Source of the DNA: Muriicola marianensis
GTDB taxonomy: Bacteria > Bacteroidota > Bacteroidia > Flavobacteriales > Flavobacteriaceae
Assembly (NCBI RefSeq): GCF_014638095.1
Contig: NZ_BMFH01000001.1
Span: forward strand, 1,185,060-1,249,059
Direction: 5' to 3'
DNA length: 64,000 bases
In this document: positions 18,165 to 27,842 of the stretch, one piece after another
Layout: each line of letters starts with the position of its first letter
Numbering within the stretch: position 1 is the stretch's first letter
Notes under the pieces: generated by a model
Databases searched by the model: none
Seen by the model: only the letters and a program-made list of their open reading frames with translations
What the model was told of the DNA's origin: nothing
Position numbers and translations under genes: made by a program

Positions 18165-18851
18165 TTAGTCAAAGCAATCAGAGCAGACCACCCTGCCGAA
18201 CGTGTAGGTCAGGGTAATCCCCGAGAATACATACCAGTCGTCACTCAGTATATTCCCGAACCGGAATTGCTCAAAATTCGACCCCTCGGGATTGCTGGCA
18301 TCCAGGTTGTCCGTAAAGGTATACCTGGCACCTACCTCTGCCCCCAGGATCAGGTACTGGTTCAGCCTCAGTTTCGCCCCCACCGTCATGGGGATGGCAA
18401 AGGAACCGTCTTTCTGACCTGTTTCCTGCAGGACGCCGGCGTCGAAATAATTAAAATCATAGCGAAAATACGCAATTCCTGTGTATAGGTAAGGGGTAAA
18501 TGCCTGAGAAAGTGAATGCAGGTTGTATTCCACGAAGTTCAATTCGAGTCCGGCAGATACCTCCAGGAGGGTATGGTCGAGGTTATAACCCCTCTGCTGC
18601 CTGGATGCCATATCCGACTTGGCGTCATCGGCGGTAAAGGAACCGTAGAGGGCGCTTGCCCGCCAAGCGTAACGCTTGCTCTTATTCCACTTGAAGATTC
18701 CGCCAAATGCAGGGCCTGAGGGAGAGATGAAGTTCATCCGACCCACGTCCCCGATATTGTTCAACCCCCCGCCCAACAGGCCTACCTCAAAGGTCTGCCC
18801 CTGAACCTGAGCAGTCATAAAAACGAGAAATATGCACAGAAAAGCTCTCAT
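18165..18851 (-). CDS. DUF6089 family outer-membrane beta-barrel protein
   Basis: A 228-residue exported protein: signal peptide (MRAFLCIFLVFMTAQVQGQ), then alternating beta-strands (FEVGLLGGGLNNIGDVG, YTGIAYFRYDFNYFD, LGAEVGARYTFTD) ending in SGITLTYTFGRVVC. It matches DUF6089, small barrels encoded immediately upstream of uppS-bamA in Flavobacteriaceae. Role unknown, but the position suggests outer-membrane assembly. The start at 18851 puts the signal peptide first; the frame is open 21 codons further upstream without plausible content. A CSDCFD C-terminus with two cysteines follows the last strand. Confidence 0.85.
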   Translation of the reverse strand: MRAFLCIFLVFMTAQVQGQTFEVGLLGGGLNNIGDVGRMNFISPSGPAFGGIFKWNKSKRYAWRASALYGSFTADDAKSDMASRQQRGYNLDHTLLEVSAGLELNFVEYNLHSLSQAFTPYLYTGIAYFRYDFNYFDAGVLQETGQKDGSFAIPMTVGAKLRLNQYLILGAEVGARYTFTDNLDASNPEGSNFEQFRFGNILSDDWYVFSGITLTYTFGRVVCSDCFD

Positions 18852-18959
18852 TTCCTTAAAAAAGGGGCAAATATAAGCCATATTACCGGTTGGACTCGAC
18901 AAAGGCAAGGACATTTGTTTTTTTGATAAACAGGGAATTGAGTTATTTATTGTCTGTCC

Positions 18960-19841
18960 TCAGTTGCGTTTGTCCTGTCCCCACAACAATTTATTGCGGA
19001 TTGTCTTGAGGAAACTTTCCGAGGCATACTCTATCATTTTTACGGTAAAGTCGGCCTTTTTAATCAGCAGTTCTTTCCCGTTGTCAATGGTAGCCAGCCT
19101 CGAATCAAGAGAGACCATATGTTGGTCTTCCCGTCCGGATACTTTGATCCTGATCTCAGTATCATCCGAAATGACCAGGGGTCTTGCGTTCAGGTTGTGC
19201 GGGGCGATGGGTGTGATGACCAGGGACTGGGCTGTAGGGGTCATCACCGGCCCCCCGCAGCTCAGAGAATAGCCTGTTGATCCCGTAGGGGTTGAAATGA
19301 TAAGTCCGTCTGCCCAATAAGAAGTTAGATATTCCTCATCGAGGTGAGTTTCGATAGTGATCATGGAAGTGGTGTCTTTCCGACTGACCGTCACCTCATT
19401 CAGGGCGTAGTTCATGCCTTTGAATTCCTCTATCTCCGGATCAGCAGACACAGTCACCAGACTTCGCTCCACAATTACATAATCACCCCTCTTGAATTGG
19501 TGGATCAACTGCCTGACATCCTCTTTCTTGTAGGTTGAAAGGAAGCCAAGCCTGCCTGTATTGACCCCCACTATCGGGATCCCGAGATCGCCTACATAGG
19601 TGACGGCGCGCAGGATGGTGCCGTCTCCCCCGAAGCTCACAAAAAGGTCGAATTCACTGCTGAGGCCTTCTTTATGGTCGAACGTCGGGTAGGATATATT
19701 TTTTTGGTGCGTGCGAAGCAATTGCAGAAAATCTGCTTCTATGACAACCTGGGATTCCATTCCGGCCAGTTCCTCCAGCAATTCATAGACATAAGAAAGA
19801 CCGTTGTCCTGAAAGGCCTGACCGTAAATGGCGATTTTCAT
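18960..19841 (-). CDS. nadK: NAD kinase
   Basis: Phosphorylates NAD to NADP; cytosolic, 293 residues. FGGDGTILRAV (catalytic Asp73 of the GGDG motif) and GVNTGRLGFLSTY are the ATP/NAD-binding signatures, followed by YWADGLIISTPTGSTGYSLS and GGPVMTPTAQSLVITPIAPH. The start overlaps the stop of the CBS gene by 4 bp, so the two are coupled. It is separated from the DUF6089 gene by 108 bp, including the DUF6089 5' region. Confidence 0.96.
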   Translation of the reverse strand: MKIAIYGQAFQDNGLSYVYELLEELAGMESQVVIEADFLQLLRTHQKNISYPTFDHKEGLSSEFDLFVSFGGDGTILRAVTYVGDLGIPIVGVNTGRLGFLSTYKKEDVRQLIHQFKRGDYVIVERSLVTVSADPEIEEFKGMNYALNEVTVSRKDTTSMITIETHLDEEYLTSYWADGLIISTPTGSTGYSLSCGGPVMTPTAQSLVITPIAPHNLNARPLVISDDTEIRIKVSGREDQHMVSLDSRLATIDNGKELLIKKADFTVKMIEYASESFLKTIRNKLLWGQDKRN

Positions 19842-20494
19842 ACATTCAGGAATTTGTCCAGGTAATCAGAACGTTCTTTTAGGTCCTCCAGGAATTGATC
19901 GGCTTTGTTGCCATAGAGGATGGAATAGTTATAACGGCGGAAGGTGTTCACGACCTCGCTGAAATTGTTGGTCCCCACCTTGATGGTGATCTGCACCACC
20001 TCGCTGCGTGTATCTGTAATAAAAGCACCGATAAGTTTGGTGTTGTTACTTTCGACGATCTGGGCGATCTCGCTAAAGGAATAGTCCTTGATGCCCTTCG
20101 CCACTACGAGGATGGCTCCGGGTTCCTTAAAGAAAGGCGTGTCTATAAAAACCCCCACAAAATCATTCAGGTCGTAATACCCCAATACATGGGCTTCCTC
20201 GTCCAGCACCGGTATGAGGTTGGCTTCATTCCTCGAAAAGAGTTCCAGCACATCCAGCCATGAGGTTTCCCTGGAGGCGTAAAAAGATTCCAGGTTGGTT
20301 CTAAAGCTGGAGATCTTTTCCCCCTTTTCGAAGGATTCCAGGTCATTTTCCGAAAGCAAGCCCAGCAATTTCTGGTCTTCAGTAACGGCCACGTGCGAAT
20401 AAATACTATTCTTGAAGAAGTGAATGGGCTCCTCAAGCAGATCCTGGACGTCGAATACAGGGATGGTGTGGATGATATGGGATTCTATGGACAT
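19838..20494 (-). CDS. CBS domain-containing protein
   Basis: A 218-residue cytosolic protein with a pair of CBS motifs at about residues 1-125 (HVAVTEDQKLLGLLSENDLESF and LIPVLDEEAHVLGYYDLNDFVG), which usually bind adenine nucleotides, and a C-terminal ACT-like half (ILVVAKGIKDYSFSEIAQIVESN, then TIKVGTNNFSEVVNTFRRYNY). It precedes nadK with a 4-bp overlap, a pairing typical of Flavobacteriaceae, so it may sense adenylate or NAD state; this is inference. It is divergent from pdxJ. Confidence 0.88.
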   Translation of the reverse strand: MSIESHIIHTIPVFDVQDLLEEPIHFFKNSIYSHVAVTEDQKLLGLLSENDLESFEKGEKISSFRTNLESFYASRETSWLDVLELFSRNEANLIPVLDEEAHVLGYYDLNDFVGVFIDTPFFKEPGAILVVAKGIKDYSFSEIAQIVESNNTKLIGAFITDTRSEVVQITIKVGTNNFSEVVNTFRRYNYSILYGNKADQFLEDLKERSDYLDKFLNV

Positions 20495-20587
20495 GGCCTT
20501 TAAAATTATCGCAAATTACTAATTAAAAAGATCAAAAGGCATGCCTAATTCGTATTTTTGCGGCGATTCAACGATGATATGATCCCC

Positions 20588-21304
20588 ATGACGAAACTCA
20601 GTGTCAACATCAATAAAATTGCCACCCTCAGAAATGCGAGGGGAGGCAATGTACCCGATGTAGTGAAAGTAGCACAGGATATAGAAGACTTCGGCTCAGA
20701 CGGAATCACCGTACATCCCAGGCCTGATGAAAGACATATTCGTTACTCCGATGTCTATGCCCTGAAGGAGGTGCTCAGAACGGAATTCAATATTGAAGGA
20801 AATCCCAATCCCAAGTTTACGGACATGGTGCTTGAGGTTGTCCCTGCACAGGTTACCCTGGTGCCCGATGCGGTGGATGCCATCACTTCCAATGCAGGTT
20901 GGGATACCAAAAAACACCGATCATTCCTGCAGGAAAAGATCAGCGCGTTCAAGGCGAAAGGAATTCGTACCTCCATTTTTGTGGACCCTGATCCTTCTAT
21001 GGTGGAGGGGGCGGCAGAAACAGGAACAGACCGCATAGAACTCTATACGGAAAGTTATGCCAGGGGATTTGCAAATGACCCGGCCAAAGCCATCGCCCCA
21101 TACGCAGAGGCAGCCAGAATTGCCCATTCCCTGGGGCTGGGAATCAATGCCGGGCACGACCTCAGCCTGGAAAACATCGCTTATTTCAGCAAGGGCATCC
21201 CACATCTGCTTGAGGTCTCCATAGGCCATGCCCTGATCTGTGAGGCTATCTACCTGGGCCTCGAAAATGTGGTAAACATGTACAAACACAAACTGAGACC
21301 GTGA
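20588..21304 (+). CDS. pdxJ: Pyridoxine 5'-phosphate synthase
   Basis: Condenses 1-deoxyxylulose 5-phosphate with 3-amino-2-oxopropyl phosphate in the DXP-dependent pathway to vitamin B6. 238 residues. [36 protein letters not shown]-type substrate strand, [25 protein letters not shown] and [12 protein letters not shown] are family signatures. I start at ATG 20588 ([10 protein letters not shown]), the family N-terminus; ten more codons are open upstream and overlap a TATTTTTG element. The stop overlaps the next gene's GTG start. Confidence 0.95.
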   Translation: MTKLSVNINKIATLRNARGGNVPDVVKVAQDIEDFGSDGITVHPRPDERHIRYSDVYALKEVLRTEFNIEGNPNPKFTDMVLEVVPAQVTLVPDAVDAITSNAGWDTKKHRSFLQEKISAFKAKGIRTSIFVDPDPSMVEGAAETGTDRIELYTESYARGFANDPAKAIAPYAEAARIAHSLGLGINAGHDLSLENIAYFSKGIPHLLEVSIGHALICEAIYLGLENVVNMYKHKLRP

Positions 21305-22071
21305 ACAGCCTCTATTCTAACATTGTTGGATCGGGAAGGCCCCTGATTATCCTGCACGGCTTTCTGGGTATGTCTGATAACTGGAAGACCCTTGGGAACC
21401 GGTTTGCTGATGAAGGTTTTAAGGTGCACCTGATAGACCAGCGAAACCATGGCAGGAGTTTCTGGTCGGATGAATTCAACTACGAAGTCCTGGCGGAGGA
21501 CATCAGAAGGTACCTCCTGGAGCACGAGATGCAGGAAGCAGATATTTTGGGGCATTCCATGGGAGGGAAAACCGCCATGCAATTGGCTTGCTCCTATCCT
21601 GAGATGGTCTCTTCCCTTATCGTAGCCGATATTGCTCCGAAGTACTACCCCCCTCACCACGATTACATCCTCAAAGGCCTTCAGGCATTGAGGCCGGAGG
21701 ATCTCACCTCCAGGACAGATGCAGACAAGGCACTCTCTGCCCACATTCGGGATTGGGGCATACGACAATTCTTGCTTAAAGGTCTCTACTGGAAGGAAAA
21801 AGAACAGCTCGCCTTTCGCTTTAATCTGGATATTCTGGCCGATCGGATGAATGAGATCGGAGAATCCATTGGCAGTACAGAAAGGTACGAGGGCCCTACC
21901 CTCTTTATCCGGGGCAGCCGTTCTGAATACGTGCAGGAGCAGGATCTTCCTCAGATCCGGAATCATTTCCCCAATGCACAACTCAGGACGGTGGATGATG
22001 CCGGCCACTGGCTGCATGCCGAAAATCCCGATCAATTCATGGAATTCTCCCTTGCATTTTTAAATTCCTAA
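21301..22071 (+). CDS. Alpha/beta hydrolase (YbfF-like esterase)
   Basis: A 256-residue cytosolic alpha/beta hydrolase. The oxyanion-hole motif is [10 protein letters not shown] near residue 19, the nucleophile elbow is GHSMGG with Ser86, and the His is AGHWLH (His236). DQRNHGRS and [13 protein letters not shown] match the YbfF/abhydrolase-11 group of short-acyl esterases. It appears to start with GTG in a GTGA overlap with the pdxJ stop, so it should be translationally coupled to pdxJ; that pairing recurs in Bacteroidota but a role in B6 metabolism is not shown. Substrate unknown. Confidence 0.87.
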   Translation: MNSLYSNIVGSGRPLIILHGFLGMSDNWKTLGNRFADEGFKVHLIDQRNHGRSFWSDEFNYEVLAEDIRRYLLEHEMQEADILGHSMGGKTAMQLACSYPEMVSSLIVADIAPKYYPPHHDYILKGLQALRPEDLTSRTDADKALSAHIRDWGIRQFLLKGLYWKEKEQLAFRFNLDILADRMNEIGESIGSTERYEGPTLFIRGSRSEYVQEQDLPQIRNHFPNAQLRTVDDAGHWLHAENPDQFMEFSLAFLNS

Positions 22072-22118
22072 TTTTTCCCTCCGCTTATCGCAACAATCCT
22101 AATTCTAATGGGGCAAAA

Positions 22119-22148
22119 TTGCGTGTGTCATAATTTTGGTTAAATTTG
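22119..22148 (+). promoter_or_regulatory. Promoter of the GDSL-type lipoprotein gene
   Basis: TTG (22119-22121) and TAAATTTG (22141-22148) are separated by 19 bp, an exact match to the Bacteroidota -33/-7 pattern. Transcription would begin near 22155. This excludes the in-frame TTG at 22146 and supports the ATG at 22194. Confidence 0.65.
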
Positions 22149-22193
22149 AGACCACTGACATTCATTACGTACTATCAACTCAAATTCTCCTCA

Positions 22194-23819
22194 ATGAAAA
22201 AGCTCTTTGCCCTTCTGGCATTCTTCGGACTGCTTTTTGTGTCCTGTAGTGATGACGATACTACGGTCACCACCACCCCTCCACCGGAACCCATAACCTA
22301 TACCAGCGGAACGGCCGATTTTTCAAATTATGTAGCCCTTGGCAATAGCCTTACAGCCGGATATTCAGATGCCGCCCTGTTCATAGACGGGCAGACAGCG
22401 TCCTTTCCGAACATGCTGGCCCAGAATTTTGCCCTGGCGGGTGGAGGCTCCTTTTCCATTCCCTTTATGGCAGATAACCTTGGTGGAGCGACACTCAACG
22501 GGTCTCCAATCCTTGGAAACAGGCTCATCCTCTCCTTTGCGAGCGGTTCACCAACCCCTGTACCCGTTTCAGGTCAGGGTTCAACTGAGATCAGTAATAC
22601 CCTGACGGGCCCATTCAATAACATGGGCGTACCAGGAGCCAAAAGCTTCCACATGGTGGCTCCGGGTTACGGCAATGTGGCCGGTGTACCCCTGGGATTA
22701 GCCAATCCCTACTATGCCCGATTTGCCAGCTCTGCCTCTGCTACCATTATCGGTGATGCCGCTGTACAGAATCCTACTTTTTTCACCCTGTGGATAGGAA
22801 ATAACGATATTCTCAGCTTTGCCACTTCCGGCGGGGCCGGGGTGGATCAGACAGGAAACCTCGACCCAAGTACCTACGGAGGCAATGACATTACAGATCC
22901 CAATGTATTCGCCAGCGTATACGACGGACTGCTGCAGACTTTGACAGCGAACGGAGCAGACGGGGTGGTAATCAACCTTCCTGACGTCACCACCATACCG
23001 TATTTTACCACAGTACCTTATAACCCGCTCGATCCCACAAACCCGGCATTCGGGCCTCAGATCCCTCTTCTGAATACCATTTTCGGAACCCTGAATCAGA
23101 TCTATACGGCTATCGGGCAGACCAACCGCATTGTGGTTTTCTCTGAAACTTCTGCCAGTCCAGTTGTGATCAGGGATGAAAGCCTGGCAGATATTTCGGC
23201 AACGATCGCCGGGGCTTTACTGGCCAGTGGACCTGCCTTTGAGGCATTTATCGCCCAGTTCGGGCTGCCCCCTCAGGCAGCACCCCTTGTTGCTAATTTA
23301 CTGGGAGCTACCTACGGACAATCCAGGCAGGCTACTCCGGAAGATCTGATCGTCTTCCCGAGCGCAACGGTCATAGGAACTGTGAATACCACGTCGGTAC
23401 AAAACCTTGTGGCTCAGGGATTATCTGCTCAGTTGGCAGGCCAGTTCTCAGTAGAGGGAGTGTCTCTTCCCCTAGCAGACAAATGGGTCCTCACCCCGGA
23501 TGAACAGGCCTCTGTTGCAGGCGCGACAGCTGCCTATAACCAGACTATTTCCGCCCTGGCTCAGGCATATGACCTGGCTTTTGTAGACGCCAACACCTAC
23601 CTGCAGACCATCGCAGATGTCGGGATTCCCCTGAGTGACGGAAGCACGATCACTGCCTCCTACGCCACAGGAGGAGGTTTCTCCCTCGATGGTGTTCACC
23701 CATCCCCAAGGGGTTACGCATTGGTGGCCAACCTGATCGTAGAGGCAATCAACGCCAAATACGGCTCAAACCTGCCCGGGGTAGATCCGTTGGATTACAC
23801 CGGACTTTACATTCAGTAA
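22194..23819 (+). CDS. SGNH/GDSL-type hydrolase lipoprotein
   Basis: A 541-residue lipoprotein with a lipobox (LLFVSC, Cys18) and a Thr/Pro linker. It carries the SGNH blocks: block I ALGNSLTAG with Ser52 (Asn replaces the Asp of GDS), block III GNND near residue 202, and block V DGVHPSPRG with Asp499 and His502. The catalytic residues are therefore complete, so it should be an esterase or lipase at the cell surface or in the periplasm. At 541 residues it is much longer than a minimal SGNH domain (~200); the extra length lies between blocks III and V. Gly/Ala/Thr-rich composition. Substrate unknown. Confidence 0.82.
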   Translation: MKKLFALLAFFGLLFVSCSDDDTTVTTTPPPEPITYTSGTADFSNYVALGNSLTAGYSDAALFIDGQTASFPNMLAQNFALAGGGSFSIPFMADNLGGATLNGSPILGNRLILSFASGSPTPVPVSGQGSTEISNTLTGPFNNMGVPGAKSFHMVAPGYGNVAGVPLGLANPYYARFASSASATIIGDAAVQNPTFFTLWIGNNDILSFATSGGAGVDQTGNLDPSTYGGNDITDPNVFASVYDGLLQTLTANGADGVVINLPDVTTIPYFTTVPYNPLDPTNPAFGPQIPLLNTIFGTLNQIYTAIGQTNRIVVFSETSASPVVIRDESLADISATIAGALLASGPAFEAFIAQFGLPPQAAPLVANLLGATYGQSRQATPEDLIVFPSATVIGTVNTTSVQNLVAQGLSAQLAGQFSVEGVSLPLADKWVLTPDEQASVAGATAAYNQTISALAQAYDLAFVDANTYLQTIADVGIPLSDGSTITASYATGGGFSLDGVHPSPRGYALVANLIVEAINAKYGSNLPGVDPLDYTGLYIQ

Positions 23820-23837
23820 ACCAAAAAAATTTATAAT

Positions 23838-23867
23838 TTAAAAGCACGCTTCAGGGCGTGCTTTTTT
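23838..23867 (+). terminator. Terminator of the GDSL-type lipoprotein gene
   Basis: AAAAGCACGC and GCGTGCTTTT form a 10-bp stem with a 6-nt loop, followed by more T residues. It lies 18 bp after the stop. Confidence 0.85.
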
Positions 23868-23886
23868 ATAACCTAATACTGCGTCT

Positions 23887-24240
23887 ATGAAATTTATACT
23901 CCGAATGCTCCTCTCAGCCCTGGCTGTGGTCCTTCTCGCCAACCTGTTGAGCGGGGTGCAGGTCGACTCGTTTTTGATCGCCGTTATCGTGGCCCTGGTG
24001 CTCAGCCTTCTCAATTTCATTGTAAAACCTATTCTGGTCATATTCACCCTCCCTGTGACCATCCTGACTTTCGGGTTGTTCCTATTGGTCATCAACGCTG
24101 GTATTATTCTTCTGGCCGACTGGCTGGTGACCGGCTTCTCCGTGGATAATTTCTGGTGGGCCTTGCTGTTCAGCCTGTTGTTATCCTTCCTTCAATCCCT
24201 GTTTTTCTCTGCCCTGAAAGAACCGGAAAGGACCCAGTGA
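23887..24240 (+). CDS. Phage holin family (4TM, YvlD-like) protein
   Basis: A small inner-membrane protein of 117 residues with four hydrophobic segments (about 5-22, 28-48, 55-77, 86-108), the last near a WWALLFSLLLSFLQS stretch. It matches the Phage_holin_4_2 / YvlD family. Despite the name, these chromosomal proteins have no demonstrated lysis role, and no phage genes are present here. It begins 20 bp after a terminator. Confidence 0.82.
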   Translation: MKFILRMLLSALAVVLLANLLSGVQVDSFLIAVIVALVLSLLNFIVKPILVIFTLPVTILTFGLFLLVINAGIILLADWLVTGFSVDNFWWALLFSLLLSFLQSLFFSALKEPERTQ

Positions 24241-24268
24241 AGACAAAGTCAGACAAGTTTCTAAAAAC

Positions 24269-24299
24269 TTGTTCCCCAGTGTAAAATGTACTACTTTTG
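24269..24299 (+). promoter_or_regulatory. Promoter of tig
   Basis: TTG (24269-24271), 20 bp spacer, TACTTTTG (24292-24299): a good Bacteroidota -33/-7 pair, 33 bp upstream of the tig ATG. Confidence 0.65.
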
Positions 24300-24332
24300 C
24301 CTCCCTTTTAGGGACGTAAATCATATGTATTC

Positions 24333-25655
24333 ATGAACATTAGCAAGGAGCAGATCGATGACCTGAACGCCGTTGTCAAGGTCAACATCAGTAAAGAGGA
24401 TTACCACGATAAGGTGGAGAAAATATTGAAGGATTACCGCAGGCAGGCCAACATTCCCGGATTCAGGAAAGGACAGGTCCCCATGGGCCTGATCAAAAAG
24501 CAATACGGCAGGGCTGTCCTGGTAGACGAGGTGAATAAATTACTGCAGGACAACCTGAACAAGTACCTCAACGAAGAAAAACTCGACGTATTGGGTAACC
24601 CCCTTCCCAAACAGCAGGATAGTTTCGACTGGGACAGGGAGGAATTCTCCTTTGAATTCGAGTTGGGCCTGGCACCGGAATTCGATGCAACTTTAAAGAC
24701 TAAGAAGCCTGTCACTCACTACAAGATCGTCGCCGATAAAAAGATGATCGAAGAGCAGATTGAGCGTATCAGGAAACAATACGGAAAACTGGTCTCCAAA
24801 AAAGAAGTCGGTAAAAAGGACGAGGTTACGGGAACTTTCTTCAATGAGGCCGAGGAGATAGACCATAAGTCGACTCTGGAATTAGACAAGATCAAGAGCA
24901 AAAAGGCTCTGGATTCCCTCCTTGGCAAGAAGGCAGGAGAGTCCGTTACCTTGAAGACCAAGGGGCTTTTCAAAGAAGATTACCTGCTCTCAGGTGCGCT
25001 TGGGATCAACAGGGATAAGGCAGACAAACTAGACATTGAGGTGAAATTCACTATCGATGAAATCAACGAGCGCCAGCCTGCTGAACTCAATCAGGAACTC
25101 TTTGACAAACTCTTCGGAAAAGATAAGGTCACTTCTAAAAAGGAATTAAAGGAACGCCTTAAGACAGATGCCGAGAAACAATTTGAACAGCAATCGGATC
25201 AAAAATTGCTAAACGATGTTACGGAGCGATTGATCGAGACCACGAAATTTGACCTACCTACTGAATTCCTTAAAAAATGGATTCAGATGACAGGTGAAAA
25301 ACCCTTGTCTCCGGAAGAGGCAAACGATGAATACGAAAAATCCGAAAAGGGATTGAGGTATCAATTGATAGAGGGAAAGATCATCAAGGACAACAACATC
25401 GAACTCACCTTCGATGAATTGAAGGAATTCACCAAGGGCTTTATCAAGTCGCAGATGGCCCAGTACGGTCAGATGAATCCCGCAGAAGAAGAGCTCGATG
25501 CCATCGCCGGGAGGGTGATGAGCAACCAGGAAGAGGTGAAACGTCTCTCCGAACAGCTCATGAGCCAGAAATTGCTGGCCCTTTACAAGGAGAAGGCTAA
25601 CCTGAAAGTGAAGGAGGTTACCTATGAGAACTTTGTAAAAGAGGTTTACGGATAA
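24333..25655 (+). CDS. tig: Trigger factor
   Basis: A ribosome-bound chaperone that meets nascent chains at the exit tunnel; 440 residues. The N-terminal ribosome-binding domain has PGFRKGQVPMGLIKKQYG near residue 42 (canonical GFRKGKVP-type loop). The middle region (about 150-250) corresponds to the peptidyl-prolyl isomerase domain but is reduced and divergent, as usual in Bacteroidota, so isomerase activity is doubtful. The C-terminal helical arms follow. It is upstream of clpP and clpX, the conserved tig-clpP-clpX order. Confidence 0.94.
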   Translation: MNISKEQIDDLNAVVKVNISKEDYHDKVEKILKDYRRQANIPGFRKGQVPMGLIKKQYGRAVLVDEVNKLLQDNLNKYLNEEKLDVLGNPLPKQQDSFDWDREEFSFEFELGLAPEFDATLKTKKPVTHYKIVADKKMIEEQIERIRKQYGKLVSKKEVGKKDEVTGTFFNEAEEIDHKSTLELDKIKSKKALDSLLGKKAGESVTLKTKGLFKEDYLLSGALGINRDKADKLDIEVKFTIDEINERQPAELNQELFDKLFGKDKVTSKKELKERLKTDAEKQFEQQSDQKLLNDVTERLIETTKFDLPTEFLKKWIQMTGEKPLSPEEANDEYEKSEKGLRYQLIEGKIIKDNNIELTFDELKEFTKGFIKSQMAQYGQMNPAEEELDAIAGRVMSNQEEVKRLSEQLMSQKLLALYKEKANLKVKEVTYENFVKEVYG

Positions 25656-25775
25656 ATAATCATTCCCGGAAATACAACGGGTAAGGCCAGGCCCAACAGG
25701 GTGTTAAGGCTATGGTAAATTTGATGGCCCACGTTTCTCTGTCATCGATTTTCATTAAAAATAAGTATCTTTACA

Positions 25776-25809
25776 GAGCCGAATGAGTACAATTCGGCTC
25801 AATTTTTTT
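25776..25809 (+). terminator. Hairpin with T-run between tig and clpP
   Basis: GAGCCGAAT and ATTCGGCTC form a 9-bp perfect stem with a 7-nt loop, followed after AA by seven T residues. It lies 121 bp after tig but only 17 bp before the clpP ATG, and directly follows a -7-like TATCTTTA (25766-25773). It is a tig terminator or a clpP leader element. Confidence 0.75.
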
Positions 25810-25826
25810 AATACCATTTTCCAACA

Positions 25827-26507
25827 ATGAACTACGGACAAGAATTTAAAAATTTCGCGATAAAGGATCAGGGGATCAACAGTTTGTACTACGATGACAT
25901 ACTGCGCAGCATGTACCCTGTGAACATGACCCCTAATATCATAGAGGAACGACAGTTAAACGCAATTGCGATGGATGTTTTCTCCAGGCTGATGATGGAC
26001 AGGATCATCTTTCTGGGTACGGGGATCAGCGACCAGGTAGCCAATATTGTTCAGGCACAGCTCCTCTTCCTGGCCAGCGCGGACTCCTCCAAGGACATCC
26101 AGATCTACATCAATTCCCCAGGAGGTAGCGTCTATGCCGGATTTGGCATCTATGACACCATGCAGTTCATCAAACCCGATGTGGCCACCATATGTACGGG
26201 GATGGCTGCATCTATGGCTGCTGTACTGCTCTGTGCCGGGGAAAAGGGTAAACGAAGTGGTCTCAAACACTCCAGAGTGATGATACACCAGCCCATGTCA
26301 GGTGCCCAGGGACAGGCCAGCGATATTGAGATCGCCGCCAACGAAGTCTTAAAGATCAAAGACGAACTCTACCATATCATCTCCAAACATTCAGGTCAGC
26401 CTTTTGAAAAGGTGTATGAAGACAGTGACCGGGACTACTGGATGAAGGCCGAAGAGGCCCTGTCATACGGTATGATTGACGAGATCCTGGAAAGAGACAA
26501 GGACTAA
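25827..26507 (+). CDS. clpP: ATP-dependent Clp protease proteolytic subunit
   Basis: The serine peptidase chamber that works with ClpX or ClpA/C unfoldases. 226 residues with the triad Ser129 (GMAASMAA), His154 (MIHQPMSG) and an Asp in DRDYWM (Asp203). YINSPGGSVYAG is the oligomer/substrate strand. The N-terminal propeptide-like extension is about 30 residues longer than mature E. coli ClpP. It is followed after 99 bp by clpX; the 5' side has a hairpin with T-run just upstream of the start. Confidence 0.97.
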   Translation: MNYGQEFKNFAIKDQGINSLYYDDILRSMYPVNMTPNIIEERQLNAIAMDVFSRLMMDRIIFLGTGISDQVANIVQAQLLFLASADSSKDIQIYINSPGGSVYAGFGIYDTMQFIKPDVATICTGMAASMAAVLLCAGEKGKRSGLKHSRVMIHQPMSGAQGQASDIEIAANEVLKIKDELYHIISKHSGQPFEKVYEDSDRDYWMKAEEALSYGMIDEILERDKD

Positions 26508-26606
26508 TACAAGAGCTGTTATTAATCTGCGAAATGTAACTACCGGACCGGAAAGTAAACCAAAAGCCAAAATATTTCGTTATAATAGCCGATAGTACAG
26601 AGAAAA

Positions 26607-27842
26607 ATGGCGAAGGAAAACTTAGAATGTTCTTTTTGTGGTCGGAAAAAACCCGAAACCAACCTGTTGATAGCGGGCCTGGATGCCCATATCTGTGATC
26701 GATGTATAGAACAGGCTCATGGGATCGTGGCAGAGGAATCCAAGCAGTCCAGAACGGATGATCTTTCCTCCGAACTCACCCTGAAAAAGCCGATGGAGAT
26801 CAAAAATTTCCTCGACACTTTCATCATCGGGCAGGAACGCACAAAGAAAGTATTGTCCGTAGCGGTTTACAACCACTACAAAAGGTTATTGCAGCCCAGC
26901 TCCAAGGAAGATGAGATAGAGATCCAGAAGAGCAACATTATCATGGTGGGACAGACCGGAACGGGTAAAACCCTGATGGCCCGCACCATTGCCAAGATGC
27001 TGAATGTCCCCCTGGCCATTGTCGATGCTACTGTACTGACCGAGGCCGGATATGTGGGCGAAGACGTGGAGAGCATCTTGACCAGATTGCTGCAAGCAGC
27101 GGACTACAACCTTGAAAAAGCAGAGAGAGGCATCGTGTTTATCGATGAGATAGATAAAATTGCCCGCAAGAGCGATAATCCTTCAATTACCAGGGACGTT
27201 TCCGGAGAAGGCGTTCAGCAAGGTCTGCTTAAACTCCTGGAAGGCACCGTGGTAAATGTACCCCCTAAGGGTGGAAGAAAACACCCCGACCAGAAATTCA
27301 TCGAGGTCAATACAGAAAATATACTTTTTGTGGCCGGAGGTGCCTTTGACGGTATCGAACGCATCATCACAAAAAGGCTGAACATGCAGGCCATAGGCTA
27401 CAGTGCTTCCCGTAAGGAAGAGAACATAGACCAGGACAATGTCCTGCAGTACATCATTCCCAAAGACCTGAAGGAATTCGGCCTGATCCCTGAGATCATC
27501 GGTAGACTGCCCGTTCTCACCCATATGAATCCGCTTGATAAGAAAACACTGAGGGCCATCCTTACGGAACCCAAGAACGCCATCATCAAGCAGTACGAAA
27601 AACTGTTTGCCATGGACGGGATCACGTTTCAGATCACCGAGCAAGCGCTGGACTATATTGTGGATAAGGCTATTGAGTACAAACTGGGAGCACGTGGGCT
27701 CAGGTCACTGTGTGAAGCCGTATTTACAGATGCGATGTTTGAACTTCCAAGCAGCGAAGACACGGAATTTAAGGTGACCAAGCCTTATGCCGAAGAGAAA
27801 CTTTCCTACGAGACCATCAAGAAGTTGAAGGCGGTCTCTTAG
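26607..27842 (+). CDS. clpX: ATP-dependent Clp protease ATP-binding subunit ClpX
   Basis: A hexameric AAA+ unfoldase that feeds tagged proteins into ClpP. 411 residues. The N-terminal zinc-binding domain has Cys8, Cys11, Cys30 and Cys33. Walker A is GQTGTGKT (115-122), Walker B IVFIDEID with Asp180/Glu181, and the pore loop is in the conserved [10 protein letters not shown] region. The sensor region LGARGLRS is present near the C-terminus. The stop overlaps by 4 bp the stop of the convergent hydrolase gene. Confidence 0.98.
   Translation: MAKENLECSFCGRKKPETNLLIAGLDAHICDRCIEQAHGIVAEESKQSRTDDLSSELTLKKPMEIKNFLDTFIIGQERTKKVLSVAVYNHYKRLLQPSSKEDEIEIQKSNIIMVGQTGTGKTLMARTIAKMLNVPLAIVDATVLTEAGYVGEDVESILTRLLQAADYNLEKAERGIVFIDEIDKIARKSDNPSITRDVSGEGVQQGLLKLLEGTVVNVPPKGGRKHPDQKFIEVNTENILFVAGGAFDGIERIITKRLNMQAIGYSASRKEENIDQDNVLQYIIPKDLKEFGLIPEIIGRLPVLTHMNPLDKKTLRAILTEPKNAIIKQYEKLFAMDGITFQITEQALDYIVDKAIEYKLGARGLRSLCEAVFTDAMFELPSSEDTEFKVTKPYAEEKLSYETIKKLKAVS

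Noticed and set aside
21250..22035. 261-codon open frame opposite the alpha/beta hydrolase
   Set aside because: Lies over a gene with an intact catalytic triad and over the end of pdxJ; no motif of its own.
23887..24240. Phage or lysis module suggested by the holin-like name
   Set aside because: The 4TM family is chromosomal and widespread; no endolysin or phage structural gene is near.
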